64,000 nucleotides of DNA from Bryobacterales bacterium KBS 96 (lineage in GTDB: Bacteria; Acidobacteriota; Terriglobia; Bryobacterales; Bryobacteraceae). The notes under the pieces are model-generated. The model was not told where the DNA came from, did no database searches, and was given only the letters and a program-made list of their open reading frames with translations. The stretch spans positions 1,528,629 to 1,592,628 of the forward strand of contig KB906767.1 of the NCBI GenBank assembly GCA_000381625.1, written 5' to 3'. Positions 54,524 through 63,716 of this stretch are shown here, piece by piece. The first letter of the stretch is position 1, and each line of letters starts with the position of its first letter. The position numbers and the translations under genes were made by a program.

Positions 54524-55222
54524 TCACCAGACCCAGAGTCCGCCCGCTGTCGAGGAATATGTCGCGCTCTCCGGTCCTAGCCGGTCCTCCTCGCGGAGAG
54601 ATACTCTGATCGAGCTGCCATCGACAAAGTGAATTGTAAGGTTCTCCTCCTCATGTATTTCTACGTCGCGGACGACCAAGCCGATTCTGTGACAGAGCGC
54701 ATCCCTGTACCCAGGTTCATTTATCCGATATACGATGCCGCCTTCGTGCACTTCTGGTAAAGTCAGGGCTGTCAGCGTTGAACCGTAGAAACGCAGCTGG
54801 ATATAATCCATAACGAACTCCACCGAACTGAGAAATTCGTTCTTAATCTCGGGGAGTCCGCGGTCTGCAAGCACTTTGTCAGCGGTATCGAGCGCCTTCA
54901 GAACCGCTGCCGTCTCCCGGAGCAGTTCGTCTACTGCGGATTCAAGATCAACTTGCCCCGATCGATCTAATGCGGTGGCTGGAAAGTAGCGCGCGCCCGC
55001 CAGAATGGTTATTGCCTTGGCGCTCTTTTGTACTTCAGCGAGTTGAGTCTTTATGACTAGATTTCGATCCGACGGATCCCGGAAATCGTCCGCGGCTCGC
55101 ATCCATCGCCGGAATAATCGTTCGCCGTTAACATCGCCGAGATTGGAAAGCTGCGATGCAATTGTGGACAGTAGAATCTTGTATCGATTAAGCTTCACGC
55201 TATGGCTCAATGGACACCGCAA
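54524..55222 (-). CDS. Hypothetical protein
   Basis: A 232-residue protein not assigned to a family. The N-terminal two thirds are helical (YKILLSTIASQLSNLGDV, LAEVQKSAKAITILAGARYF). The C-terminal ~85 residues are beta-rich: SSVEFVMDYIQLRFYGSTLT, then RIGLVVRDVEIHEEENLTIH and FVDGSSIRVSLREEDRLGPE, ending in AGGLWVW. The last unit resembles small beta domains of immunity-type proteins, but I cannot name it. It is flanked by two glycoside hydrolase genes and has its own reading direction. Confidence 0.6.
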   Translation of the reverse strand: MRCPLSHSVKLNRYKILLSTIASQLSNLGDVNGERLFRRWMRAADDFRDPSDRNLVIKTQLAEVQKSAKAITILAGARYFPATALDRSGQVDLESAVDELLRETAAVLKALDTADKVLADRGLPEIKNEFLSSVEFVMDYIQLRFYGSTLTALTLPEVHEGGIVYRINEPGYRDALCHRIGLVVRDVEIHEEENLTIHFVDGSSIRVSLREEDRLGPESATYSSTAGGLWVW

Positions 55223-55237
55223 TTCATCTTAAGAATT

Positions 55238-56830
55238 TTACGCCAGATCGAATTCCAGCCGGGTCACCGAAGCCGGAGCGAAGCTGTATACCAGCGGTGA
55301 TCCGCTTGCCGCCACGGCCTGTTGCGACGGCTTCAATGCATTCGGTTGCTCAAACGTATTGTGCGCGTGTATATCGTTCGAGGTCAGCACAGTCGCGCGT
55401 ACGTTGGAGATACGCGTTCCACTCGCCGCGATCTGAGTTTCCTGAGCGTTACTCGTATCGGGATTGACGATTGTCAGCACCGCGCGCTTCCCATGGAGCG
55501 AGCACGATCCGCCGAGTCCCCACAACCCATCGGCCGACGATTGCCCGAGACGGGGCGCCGACACAATGGTGCGCACCGACGTCCCGCCTTGATGCGCGGC
55601 ATACATATCGAAGACATGGAAAATCGGCGTGACAGTGAATTTTTCGCCGACGGCCAGGAACGAGGTATGAATATTGTTGATGAGCTGGGCCGCGTTCGCC
55701 ATGGCGATCTTGTCGGCATTTCTGTTGAAGATATCGAGAGTGATGCCGGAAACAAGCGCATCGCGCAATGTCGGGAAATACGCGAATAAATAGCTGGGAT
55801 CGATGCTCGGGTCGGTTTTATGCCACGCGCCCCACTCGTCGACTACAAGCTTCACGCGCCGTTCCTTATCGACTTCTCCCATAATTTGCCAGTGATTGCG
55901 TACGAGTTCTTCCATGCGATTGGCCTTAGCGAGAAGTTCGTACCAATCGTCCACGGTGAAATCGACGGCATTGCCTTTGCCGGTTGTGCCGCAATAGTAG
56001 TGCAGCGCGCAGCCGTAGACGCGTTCAAGGGTGTTCTCACCTTTTTCCACTAATTTGTGAAAAAAATCGTGAGTCCACGCGTAATCGGCTGAGTTCGGCC
56101 CCGATGCAATGAACGCGAGATCGACATTGTAGCGAGGGACCCACTCCGCAAAGCGCCGGAACTCCACGGCATATTCGCCGCCGGTGAAGTTACCGCCGCA
56201 ACCCCAGCTTTCATTGCCCACGCCCCAGAATCGGACCGGAAACGGATCGCGGGCTCCGCCTTGCCCGCGCAGATCGGCCAAAGTCGTTGTCCCTGCCGGT
56301 GAATTGCAGTACTCAATCCATTCGTAGAAATCCAGTGCCTTCAGGCTGCGAAGGTTCGCCGCGAAATACGGCTGCGCGCCGGCAAGTTTGCAGAAGTGGG
56401 CAAATTCGTTCGTACCGAATTCGTTCGGCTCATACTTTTGCGGCCCGTTTGGGGCCTTCTCGAGATAGGGCGTATTGGCCCAAAAATTCGTGCGTTTCGG
56501 GCGCCGGTCGCGTGGGCCGACGCCGTCGCGCCAGTTGTAGCTATCGGCAAAGCATCCGCCCGGCCAGCGAATAACCGGCGCCTTGATGCGCTTCAAATTG
56601 TCGATGAGTTCTTTCCGAATGCCTCCGATGTTCGGAATTTTAGAGTTCTCTCCGACCCAGACGCCATCGTAAATACAGCCGCCCAAGTGTTCGGTGAAAT
56701 GTCCGTAAATGTCGGGAGAAATCGTTCCTATTGGCTCATTCGGGAAAATTTCGATGGTCGCAGATGCTGCAAAAGAGGTACGCGGGGCGAGAAGCGCAAG
56801 CCCGGAAAGCACGAACTGTCGTCGGTCCAT
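55238..56830 (-). CDS. GH51 alpha-L-arabinofuranosidase, Tat-exported
   Basis: I start at 56830 (MDRRQFVLSGLALLAPRTSF), a twin-arginine leader; the longer frame would overlap the gene before it. The 530-residue product has the GH51 acid/base Glu207 in GVGNESWG and the nucleophile Glu332 in LVVDEWGAWH, plus IYGHFTEHLGGCIYDGVWVG and RWPGGCFADSYNW. It removes arabinose side chains from arabinoxylan or arabinan. It starts 16 bases after the last gene of the glycan cassette. No good ribosome site is visible, so it may be an independent gene. Confidence 0.9.
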   Translation of the reverse strand: MDRRQFVLSGLALLAPRTSFAASATIEIFPNEPIGTISPDIYGHFTEHLGGCIYDGVWVGENSKIPNIGGIRKELIDNLKRIKAPVIRWPGGCFADSYNWRDGVGPRDRRPKRTNFWANTPYLEKAPNGPQKYEPNEFGTNEFAHFCKLAGAQPYFAANLRSLKALDFYEWIEYCNSPAGTTTLADLRGQGGARDPFPVRFWGVGNESWGCGGNFTGGEYAVEFRRFAEWVPRYNVDLAFIASGPNSADYAWTHDFFHKLVEKGENTLERVYGCALHYYCGTTGKGNAVDFTVDDWYELLAKANRMEELVRNHWQIMGEVDKERRVKLVVDEWGAWHKTDPSIDPSYLFAYFPTLRDALVSGITLDIFNRNADKIAMANAAQLINNIHTSFLAVGEKFTVTPIFHVFDMYAAHQGGTSVRTIVSAPRLGQSSADGLWGLGGSCSLHGKRAVLTIVNPDTSNAQETQIAASGTRISNVRATVLTSNDIHAHNTFEQPNALKPSQQAVAASGSPLVYSFAPASVTRLEFDLA

Positions 56831-56846
56831 CTGGACATGATAGCGC

Positions 56847-57923
56847 TTACATCGAAAGCATGGCCGGCGAATTCGAGCGCTGGCCTGTCGTTCGTACCCA
56901 CTCCACCAATGCCGAGCAAACCTGCCCGGCAACGCAATCCCACCGTCCAGGCCGAGGTTGTCTGAAAATCCTCATGGTCGGATACCAGGGCGAATCGGAC
57001 CGCCCCGTCATCCAGCGCCAGTCAGCGGCAAAATTGAGCATCAACCATACTGGTTTCGCCAATGCTCCCGCCAAATGCGCGATCATCGTGTCCACTGTGA
57101 GGATGAGATCGAATTGTGCAATCAATTTCGCGGCGCCGAGCAGATCTTCGGATTCGCCGGTAACATCGTGAACCATGCAATTCGCGGGGAGCACATTCAG
57201 GTCAGCAGCCTCTGCCCCGCCCTGCAAGGCGTAAACGCGAATGTCGCGCAGTTGAAAGATTGGCGTCAACTCGGACACTGGAATGGATCGCGACCGATCC
57301 CAGCCGCCAGAAGCCCAGACCACGCCGACTCTTGGGCGCTCGTCTGAGATGCCGCTCCATTGCGTTAACCGCTCCAGATGAATATAAGGAACGGAGGCCG
57401 GGATCGTATCGAGTGTCGTTCGAAAGGCTCGCGGCAATTCCACAATTTCGATTTGCTGATCCCAATCCGAAGGCGCGGAGGGCAATCCTTCCCAAGTACA
57501 TACCTCGTCTACTCCTGGAACGCGCGTGAGCAACGGCATTAAACGGCGAGGGGATTCCACTATCACTTTTGACGCATACTGCCTTAGCGGCGAGACAAAT
57601 CGAATAAATTGAATTGCGTCGCCTAAGCCGTGAAGACAGCGGACCATCACCCGACGGTCGGAAAATGGCTTACCGTCCCAAAGCCTATGAGGGTCGGGCT
57701 TGCCGCGTTGTTCAATTGCGGCGCTCTCCCTCCATGCCTGTTCGAATCGCCCGAGCAACATATAACATTGCCAGCGACCCGCGGCACACAAATCCGGCTC
57801 GAATCCGGAGCGCTCCGCACGATAAAAGGAGTCTACAGCGGCTAACAGATCGCGTTTTTGCAGAGCCGCACAGCCGCAGGCATAGTTTGATTGCCCCGGA
57901 TCGGGAACCGGAAAAGGCTGCAT
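56847..57923 (-). CDS. TPR-GT9 protein (heptosyltransferase-like)
   Basis: I start at 57923 (MQPFPVPDPGQSNYACGCAA) to avoid overlap with the upstream gene, though an in-frame start at 57962 is possible. The 358-residue product has an N-terminal TPR-like pair (LQKRDLLAAVDSFYRAERSG, LLGRFEQAWRESAAI) and a C-terminal GT9-type half (CLHGLGDAIQFIRFVSPLRQ, ILTVDTMIAHLAGALAKPVW). TPR-GT9 fusions occur in glycan and glycoprotein clusters. It ends the glycan cassette, 16 bases before the GH51 start. Confidence 0.78.
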   Translation of the reverse strand: MQPFPVPDPGQSNYACGCAALQKRDLLAAVDSFYRAERSGFEPDLCAAGRWQCYMLLGRFEQAWRESAAIEQRGKPDPHRLWDGKPFSDRRVMVRCLHGLGDAIQFIRFVSPLRQYASKVIVESPRRLMPLLTRVPGVDEVCTWEGLPSAPSDWDQQIEIVELPRAFRTTLDTIPASVPYIHLERLTQWSGISDERPRVGVVWASGGWDRSRSIPVSELTPIFQLRDIRVYALQGGAEAADLNVLPANCMVHDVTGESEDLLGAAKLIAQFDLILTVDTMIAHLAGALAKPVWLMLNFAADWRWMTGRSDSPWYPTMRIFRQPRPGRWDCVAGQVCSALVEWVRTTGQRSNSPAMLSM

Positions 57924-57937
57924 TGCGTCTGCTGCTG

Positions 57938-59074
57938 TCACGACACAACGGCCGTAGCGCACGGCGCCGGAACTCGCCTTCGAGCCGCCGCTTTCTCCTC
58001 AATCGCGCAAAACAGATACTCTTCAAGCTGCTGTGCACGCTGGCTCGCCGTATGTTCAGCCAGAACGCGTCGGCGCGCCCGTTCCGCGACGGCGAGTCGC
58101 GTATCTGCGGGCAAATCTCGAATCAGCTTCAAACATTGCTCCGTCGATCGGGCCACTAAAATCTCCTTCCCGACCTCAAAGAAGCGGCCAAGGCCCTCCC
58201 AGGGATCCGTGATAATGGGAGTCCCACAAGCGGCGGCCTCGAACAGGCGAACGCTAGGCGAGTACCCTGCCCCGATCATCTCTCTTCTGGTGATATTTAA
58301 CGTGAATCGTTGCGCGTTATAGAACCTGCGGTGCCGCGATGGCGGCAAGTGATCGACGCGCATGACATTCTCGGGCCAAGAAATCTCGGGCGGATAAAGC
58401 GGCCCGGCAACAGCGAAGCGTCCCTCTGGCCATTTTTGCGCGGGACTTATCAACAGCGATTCAAGCGCCGGTTGGCGATCCGAGCTGTAGGTGCCAAGAT
58501 ATCCCAATTGCCACTGTTCGGCCACCGCGCGCTCTTTGTAATGCAGTTCGGGGTCAACCGAACAATAGAGCGCCCGCGCGCATCGCGATCCAAGCACCGT
58601 CTCGATATACCGCAGGGTCGAGCCGCCCGTAAACGATAGATATAAGTGATAACGCGCCGCCAATGCGTTGGAAATGTATTCGTAGTCGCGATCGCGCAGT
58701 TTCGCAAGCGTTACGGGAGTATCTATGTCGTAGAACGCTGTGATCCCACCGGCAATTCTGGTCACCCACTGGCCCACTTCCGTTCCGGCAGGTACATACG
58801 AACCGACCACGACCACGTCGGCGCGGCGTACCCGGTCAGTGTAACGTTCCCGGAGTTCCTCGATGCTCGCGTAGAATTTTAAATCGCAAAAGGTAGCTTG
58901 GGCGAGGTCGCGATTGTCCCGGTACCAGGGTGCATCACGCTCGAGAAACGTGATTTTGTGACCAAGGGCAGCCATCTCGCGCAGCAGCGCTCGATACGTC
59001 GTCGCATGGCCGTTGCCCCATGACGAACTGAGCGAAAGGCCGAGCACGACTATGTTCAGCTTATCTTTTTTCAT
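57938..59074 (-). CDS. CgeB-like glycosyltransferase 3
   Basis: The ATG at 59074 overlaps the stop of the preceding gene (ATGA), so I reject the longer frame. The 378-residue product is a GT-B enzyme in the CgeB style. It shows SSSWGNGHATTYRALLREMA, FYDIDTPVTLAKLRDRDYEY, SFTGGSTLRYIETVLGSR and GYSPSVRLFEAAACGTPIIT. It is a clear paralogue of the next gene upstream. The donor and acceptor sugar are unknown. Confidence 0.82.
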   Translation of the reverse strand: MKKDKLNIVVLGLSLSSSWGNGHATTYRALLREMAALGHKITFLERDAPWYRDNRDLAQATFCDLKFYASIEELRERYTDRVRRADVVVVGSYVPAGTEVGQWVTRIAGGITAFYDIDTPVTLAKLRDRDYEYISNALAARYHLYLSFTGGSTLRYIETVLGSRCARALYCSVDPELHYKERAVAEQWQLGYLGTYSSDRQPALESLLISPAQKWPEGRFAVAGPLYPPEISWPENVMRVDHLPPSRHRRFYNAQRFTLNITRREMIGAGYSPSVRLFEAAACGTPIITDPWEGLGRFFEVGKEILVARSTEQCLKLIRDLPADTRLAVAERARRRVLAEHTASQRAQQLEEYLFCAIEEKAAARRRVPAPCATAVVS

Positions 59075-60171
59075 GCCGTTACCTCGACCACCGCCGGCTC
59101 TTGCGCGGCAATGCGATTGAGCAAGACGTTCACCTGCCTTGCACGATGAGCATACGTGTGTTCGCGGAGAATACGCTCGCGAGCCGCGGAGCCAATTGCC
59201 AACGCCTCTTCGCGGTCCAGGTTGCAAACGAGCGAGGCGACCTCGGAACCATTGTTGGCTACAAGAACTTCGGTTCCAGGTTTCAGAAACGAATCAATTC
59301 CTTCCCAGCCGTCCGTGATGAGACAAGCACCCGCCGCAGCGGCTTCGAATACGCGCGTAGGCGGCGAGAAGCCGTATGCCGCCATGCTGAGGCGGTTGAT
59401 GTTCAACACCGCGAGAGAACTGCAGTTGAACGAATTATGCGCTGTTGTCGAAACGTGCCCGATATAGCGGACATTTTCCGGAAAAGCTTTGCCCGACCAG
59501 CCGCTGCCCCCAAGTAAGAACCTCTTTGTATTACAGAGCGATGCAGCCCGAAGAAAGAACTCCTCAACGCGAGCCTCCCGATCCGGCAGACGATTCCCGA
59601 GAAAGGCGAGATCGGCGCGATATGCCGGATCGGGATCCACCGGGAAGTGAGTCGAGGGATCGACAGCGTTATATACCGGTACACAGATCTTCGCGCCGAG
59701 ACCCAGATAAGTGTCGATAACACGCTGCCCGCCGCCATAGGTCAGGATTGCGCTGAACCGAGGAATTGCGTTGCGAAATGAATCGCAGGCGTCTTCGAGT
59801 ACACGGTCCAGAGTAGCGGGAGCATCGACATCCCAAAATATTGTCGCCTTGTGCCTGCCGGGCTGCGGCACTCGCGCCTCCAGGTACTCGTCGAAAACGC
59901 CAACCCCGCTTGCCTTGACGATGACATCGCAATCGCTTGCTTCATCCAGGCATGAATCCAGTTCCGAGTAAGTCTGACTTGAATAGACAACGACTCGGGC
60001 CCATTCGGGATCTTCCATGTCCCGATGTCTTTGGCGATCGAACGCGTCCGGCTCATAAAATGTGACTTCGTGTCCTAGTGAAGCCAGCGCGCGGATAAGA
60101 CCCCGATAGTAGGTCGCCGCCCCATTCCAATAGCACGAAACAAGACTCGATCCAAAAAACGCGATTCGCAT
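59071..60171 (-). CDS. CgeB-like glycosyltransferase 2
   Basis: A 366-residue GT-B protein (MRIAFFGSSLVSCYWNGAAT). It shares YYRGLIRALASLGHEVTFYE, ATIFWDVDAPATLDRVLED, YGGGQRVIDTYLGLGAK and FSPPTRVFEAAAAGACLITD with the downstream paralogue. The C-terminal segment EREHTYAHRARQVN-like RILREHTYAHRARQVNVLL closes the fold. CgeB proteins add sugars to spore or surface layers in Bacillus; here the context suggests a surface glycan. The gene begins two bases after the gene upstream. Confidence 0.82.
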   Translation of the reverse strand: MRIAFFGSSLVSCYWNGAATYYRGLIRALASLGHEVTFYEPDAFDRQRHRDMEDPEWARVVVYSSQTYSELDSCLDEASDCDVIVKASGVGVFDEYLEARVPQPGRHKATIFWDVDAPATLDRVLEDACDSFRNAIPRFSAILTYGGGQRVIDTYLGLGAKICVPVYNAVDPSTHFPVDPDPAYRADLAFLGNRLPDREARVEEFFLRAASLCNTKRFLLGGSGWSGKAFPENVRYIGHVSTTAHNSFNCSSLAVLNINRLSMAAYGFSPPTRVFEAAAAGACLITDGWEGIDSFLKPGTEVLVANNGSEVASLVCNLDREEALAIGSAARERILREHTYAHRARQVNVLLNRIAAQEPAVVEVTA

Positions 60172-60173
60172 AG

Positions 60174-61301
60174 TTAATTGACTCCCACGGCTGCCTCCAT
60201 TTTTGCCGGCTGGATGGCTTTATAGATGTTCAGTAACTGATCCACGCGATGAGCGCACGTGTGTCGTTTCAACACTGTATTTCTTCCGTGTGATGAGAGT
60301 TCCCGCGCGAAGTCCGCATCATAGAGAATCTGCTTCAGCAGCGACGCCATATGCTCGCCGTTTCGGGCCATTAGGAAATCGCCTCCTACATCGAAAAGAC
60401 CCTCGACATCCGGCCAGGGAGCCGAAATCAGAGGAATGCCGCATGCGAGCGCCTCAAATGGCCGGATGGTCGGAATACCGGGCAGCGCAGCCGCGTAAGG
60501 CCGGCGAGGCACATGCACTGTAACCCGGCTATGTGCAAATATCTCGGGAACACGGTAGTTAGGAGTCCACCCACCATACTGCAATCCCGCTTGTGTCAAA
60601 TGCTCAACCGCTTCCGCCGGATAACGCACGCCATACGCCGCGCCGCTAACACCAAGCTTCCTGGCGGGCTCAATCAGGTATTCGTTTAGCTCCTGCGTGC
60701 GTTCCTCGTCGCCCCAGTTTCCGATCCACACCAGATCGCGGTCTGGCTTCACGCCTTCAATGGGATGAAATATGCGTGTGTCCGCGGCCTCGTGCCACAC
60801 ATGGACCCGGTTTCCCCAACCACGTTGCAAATAAACCTCGCGAAGGGCGTTCCCGTAGACCAGCAAGCCATCGTAACCCGACAAATCGTTGCGGCTAAGT
60901 TCTTGAGGAGCTGTAATAGCTCGGTGATGCGTATCGTGGAAAAATGCGCGTATTGACGAATTACGGCGGCGGTATTGACCAATTTTGTTGACCACGGCCG
61001 GCGCAGTCCATTCGTGCACCAGGACAACATCCACTCCGTCAAGAAATTCCTCCGGTTGAAACTGTTGCTCCGAATAGAAAGAGCTTTTTAAGAGCGGGAA
61101 CCGGGACTGGAACTCGTGTACGGACTCTGCGCCCGCTTCTCGAATCAGATTTGTCAGACTCCATCCATTTTCCGGTTCGAACGCCTGTACATCATGACCG
61201 CGGGCAACTAGCTCAGACATAACTCCCCGAAGGAAATGAGCGTTGCCGTGGTTCCAGTCGGAGACCAGCGAGTGGCAGAAGAATCGGATTCGCAGTTTCA
61301 T
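60174..61301 (-). CDS. CgeB-like glycosyltransferase 1
   Basis: A 375-residue GT-B protein (MKLRIRFFCHSLVSDWNHGN). It shares the SDWNHGNAHFLRGVMSELVA head and the RPFEALACGIPLISAPWPDV C-terminal segment with its neighbours, but is the most divergent of the three (HEWTAPAVVNKIGQYRRR, GNWGDEERTQELNEYL). The start overlaps the GT4 stop (ATGA). Its distinct middle suggests a different donor or acceptor than the other two. Confidence 0.8.
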   Translation of the reverse strand: MKLRIRFFCHSLVSDWNHGNAHFLRGVMSELVARGHDVQAFEPENGWSLTNLIREAGAESVHEFQSRFPLLKSSFYSEQQFQPEEFLDGVDVVLVHEWTAPAVVNKIGQYRRRNSSIRAFFHDTHHRAITAPQELSRNDLSGYDGLLVYGNALREVYLQRGWGNRVHVWHEAADTRIFHPIEGVKPDRDLVWIGNWGDEERTQELNEYLIEPARKLGVSGAAYGVRYPAEAVEHLTQAGLQYGGWTPNYRVPEIFAHSRVTVHVPRRPYAAALPGIPTIRPFEALACGIPLISAPWPDVEGLFDVGGDFLMARNGEHMASLLKQILYDADFARELSSHGRNTVLKRHTCAHRVDQLLNIYKAIQPAKMEAAVGVN

Positions 61302-62440
61302 TGTGCGGCGGAAGAATAGCGCGCAAGACGAGGGGCTTCGTGCGCTACTAGCGAAGCGTACAGCTCGAGGTAACGTTCGGCAGCGGCCGTGGCATTGAAT
61401 TCACGTGAGCGCAGAAACGCTCTCATCGAATACTCCAGGCGTAACCGGGTGTTGTGAGCGACAAGGTCAATGCAACTCTTCCAACACGCGGCGTCATCGG
61501 GCGGCGCAAATATCGCGCAGCCGTCCCACAATTCGCGAAGACTCGGGATGTCCGCGAGTACAAGTACACACCCGGCTCTTGCCGCTTCCAGGACGCTCAA
61601 TCCGAAGGGCTCGTACTTAGCGGGATGAGCGAAAATAGCCGCATCGGCCAAGTGCTGAGCCATCGCTTTTCGGGATAGCCTGCCAAGCACCTGAACCTGT
61701 TCCGGATGATATTCGCTGCCATCCGGTCCATCCGCATCACCTGCGAGTTGTATCTGCCATCCTGGAACCGGTCCGATCTTGTCCAATATGGCTAGATTCT
61801 TAGCGCGATCCCACATTCGGCCAGCCGCTAGAATCACCGGCTGTTTCTGTCTGAGAGGGATTTCCAGATTCGTGAAATTGCGAATCACCACCGTGCGCTT
61901 TAATGCCGGCGAATAGATTTCCCGAATAGTCTTGAGCATCCAGCGAGAGGGAGCCACCACCGCATCGGCGGATTCCAGGCCGTTCAAAACACGATCGCAA
62001 TAGCCGCGCCACCCGGCCGGCGGCAGTTCACGGTGGACGCCAAGCCACCAGGAAGACACGCAAGAATGTGCAACGACAACCACTGGAGTGTTCCATTTAC
62101 AGGCCGCGTTCGCGTATCCGTTCAGGTGAACGATCTCGGGCCTAACGCGCGCTGCCAAACTCCTCAGCCATGCCCCGGATTCCTGTATAGCTCCGTCCGA
62201 TAAATTAGGCATCCATTCCAAGGGAAACGGGCTCTCAATCAGTTCCAACTTCTTCACGGCCGTGGCTCGTAAGCGCTGCGCGTCGGTCGGCGCCGGTCCC
62301 ATAGTCGCAAGCACCACTGCAATGTCAAACCGGGAGAACTGCTCAGCGAGGTCGATCGCGTATGTCCAGACACCTCCCACCGCATCCGCGGTCATGAGGA
62401 CACGTTTCGGCAGTCCTTGCGGTATTTGGCTATCGGGCAT
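61298..62440 (-). CDS. GT4-family glycosyltransferase
   Basis: The ATG at 62440 (MPDSQIPQGLPKRVLMTADA) overlaps the upstream radical-SAM stop by 11 bases; a start at 62494 is also in frame. The 380-residue product has VGGVWTYAIDLAEQFSRFD, VVVVAHSCVSSWW and the GT4 C-terminal block FAHPAKYEPFGLSVLEAARA with GCVLVLADIPSLRE. GT4 enzymes use nucleotide sugars with retention. It starts a run of four glycosyltransferases. Confidence 0.88.
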   Translation of the reverse strand: MPDSQIPQGLPKRVLMTADAVGGVWTYAIDLAEQFSRFDIAVVLATMGPAPTDAQRLRATAVKKLELIESPFPLEWMPNLSDGAIQESGAWLRSLAARVRPEIVHLNGYANAACKWNTPVVVVAHSCVSSWWLGVHRELPPAGWRGYCDRVLNGLESADAVVAPSRWMLKTIREIYSPALKRTVVIRNFTNLEIPLRQKQPVILAAGRMWDRAKNLAILDKIGPVPGWQIQLAGDADGPDGSEYHPEQVQVLGRLSRKAMAQHLADAAIFAHPAKYEPFGLSVLEAARAGCVLVLADIPSLRELWDGCAIFAPPDDAACWKSCIDLVAHNTRLRLEYSMRAFLRSREFNATAAAERYLELYASLVAHEAPRLARYSSAAQ

Positions 62441-63716
62441 TCCGCGGCAGCTCCAGTTGCGTAAGTGGGGCGGGTTGCGCGGACTGGATGTCACTAAAGC
62501 TCTCGAAATCTCCCAGATAATGTGCGTGCGCGCGCTCCCAAGCCAAGTCGTCCGGTTGTCCCCATCGGCGCGTATATTCGGGAGATCCGGGATACGGAAA
62601 CAAAGGCACCGGCTTGTTGGCCCAGACTCCGCTAGTAATTAGTTGCTCGCGCCACCTTTCCACTTCCTGATCATCGTCCTCGTCCACACGAATGAGATTG
62701 GCCTGGACAAAAGGAATTTTTCGTTTGGCATACATCAGCCGGTCCGCCAGTTCCGATGTATCCATGCGACACTTTTTGTCCAGATACTCACGGCCCGACT
62801 CAGTGATGCTCTCGACACCCGCCTCCACTGAGACACAATGCGCCGCCGCAAGCATGTCCAGGGTTTCTTCATTCCAGAGGTCGATACGGGTCTGGATGCC
62901 GATCTTCACATCCAGATTTGCGAGAGCTCGCAGCAGGTCCTTTTGCGGCAAGAAGATTTCGTCAATAAAGTAGATATATTCCACGCCCTGCTCGATCAGG
63001 GCCGCCATCTCGTCGACTACGACGCCAGTCGGCCGCCGGCGGTACTTGTTGCGAAAATTCTCTTTGGCACAGAACGTGCAGCTATAAGGACAACCCCGGG
63101 ATGCCTCCACTTCCGCGCCCGGCCTTTCCGGGGTGGCTTCAAATCGGTGATGATGATGCGAATGGCGATTTACATATTCATCCGGCCAGCGCAGTCCCGG
63201 TAGCTTCTGCATATCGGAGTAGTGCGGGCCTCCGCGAATCACAACTTCATCGCCGCTTCGATAGCAGATGGAAGGAATCTCACTCCAGCTCGATGTCAGC
63301 CGCGGAAGAATCTCTTCCGGTTCTCCCAGGATCACAACATCAGCCGCCAATTTATTCAGCGCCGCCGCCGGAGTCGTTGAGCCATGCGGTCCGACGACGA
63401 CAACAGTCCCGGCATCCCGGCCAAGAGCGCCAATCGTCAATTGCGGTATCCGCAATTCAGGGGGAGCACATCGCCAAAATAGATAGGATGGCGCCGTTGT
63501 CACGACTGTGAAATCCGGTTTCATACCAGCGACGGCGCACCGGATATCTTCGAGTGTCTTTCCGCCTAGCTGGCCATCGATAGTCAGAGCTTCGTGGCCT
63601 TCCGCTTCCAATGCCGCTTTGGCGTATCCGAACTCCAGAGGCAGATGCGGCTCCTGGCATCCAAAATAAATGCTGTCTCGGAAATCCCAAGGAGGATTGA
63701 TTAATGCAAAGCGCAT
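62430..63716 (-). CDS. B12-binding-type radical SAM protein
   Basis: I start at 63716 (MRFALINPPWDFRDSIYFGC), which gives 428 residues. The N-terminal ~170 residues are a cobalamin-binding-like domain, but the DxHxxG motif is not visible, so cobalamin may not bind by the usual His. The radical-SAM motif is Cys209, Cys213, Cys216 (RGCPYSCTFC). A natural run of four His lies at 187-190. Radical-SAM proteins of this kind occur in oligosaccharide cassettes; the reaction (methylation or rearrangement) is not known. Confidence 0.85.
   Translation of the reverse strand: MRFALINPPWDFRDSIYFGCQEPHLPLEFGYAKAALEAEGHEALTIDGQLGGKTLEDIRCAVAGMKPDFTVVTTAPSYLFWRCAPPELRIPQLTIGALGRDAGTVVVVGPHGSTTPAAALNKLAADVVILGEPEEILPRLTSSWSEIPSICYRSGDEVVIRGGPHYSDMQKLPGLRWPDEYVNRHSHHHHRFEATPERPGAEVEASRGCPYSCTFCAKENFRNKYRRRPTGVVVDEMAALIEQGVEYIYFIDEIFLPQKDLLRALANLDVKIGIQTRIDLWNEETLDMLAAAHCVSVEAGVESITESGREYLDKKCRMDTSELADRLMYAKRKIPFVQANLIRVDEDDDQEVERWREQLITSGVWANKPVPLFPYPGSPEYTRRWGQPDDLAWERAHAHYLGDFESFSDIQSAQPAPLTQLELPRNAR

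Noticed and set aside
63144-63164. Run of His codons in the radical SAM gene as a possible affinity-tag artefact
   Set aside because: The run is embedded in natural sequence with no vector or linker around it; a natural His-rich loop is more likely.
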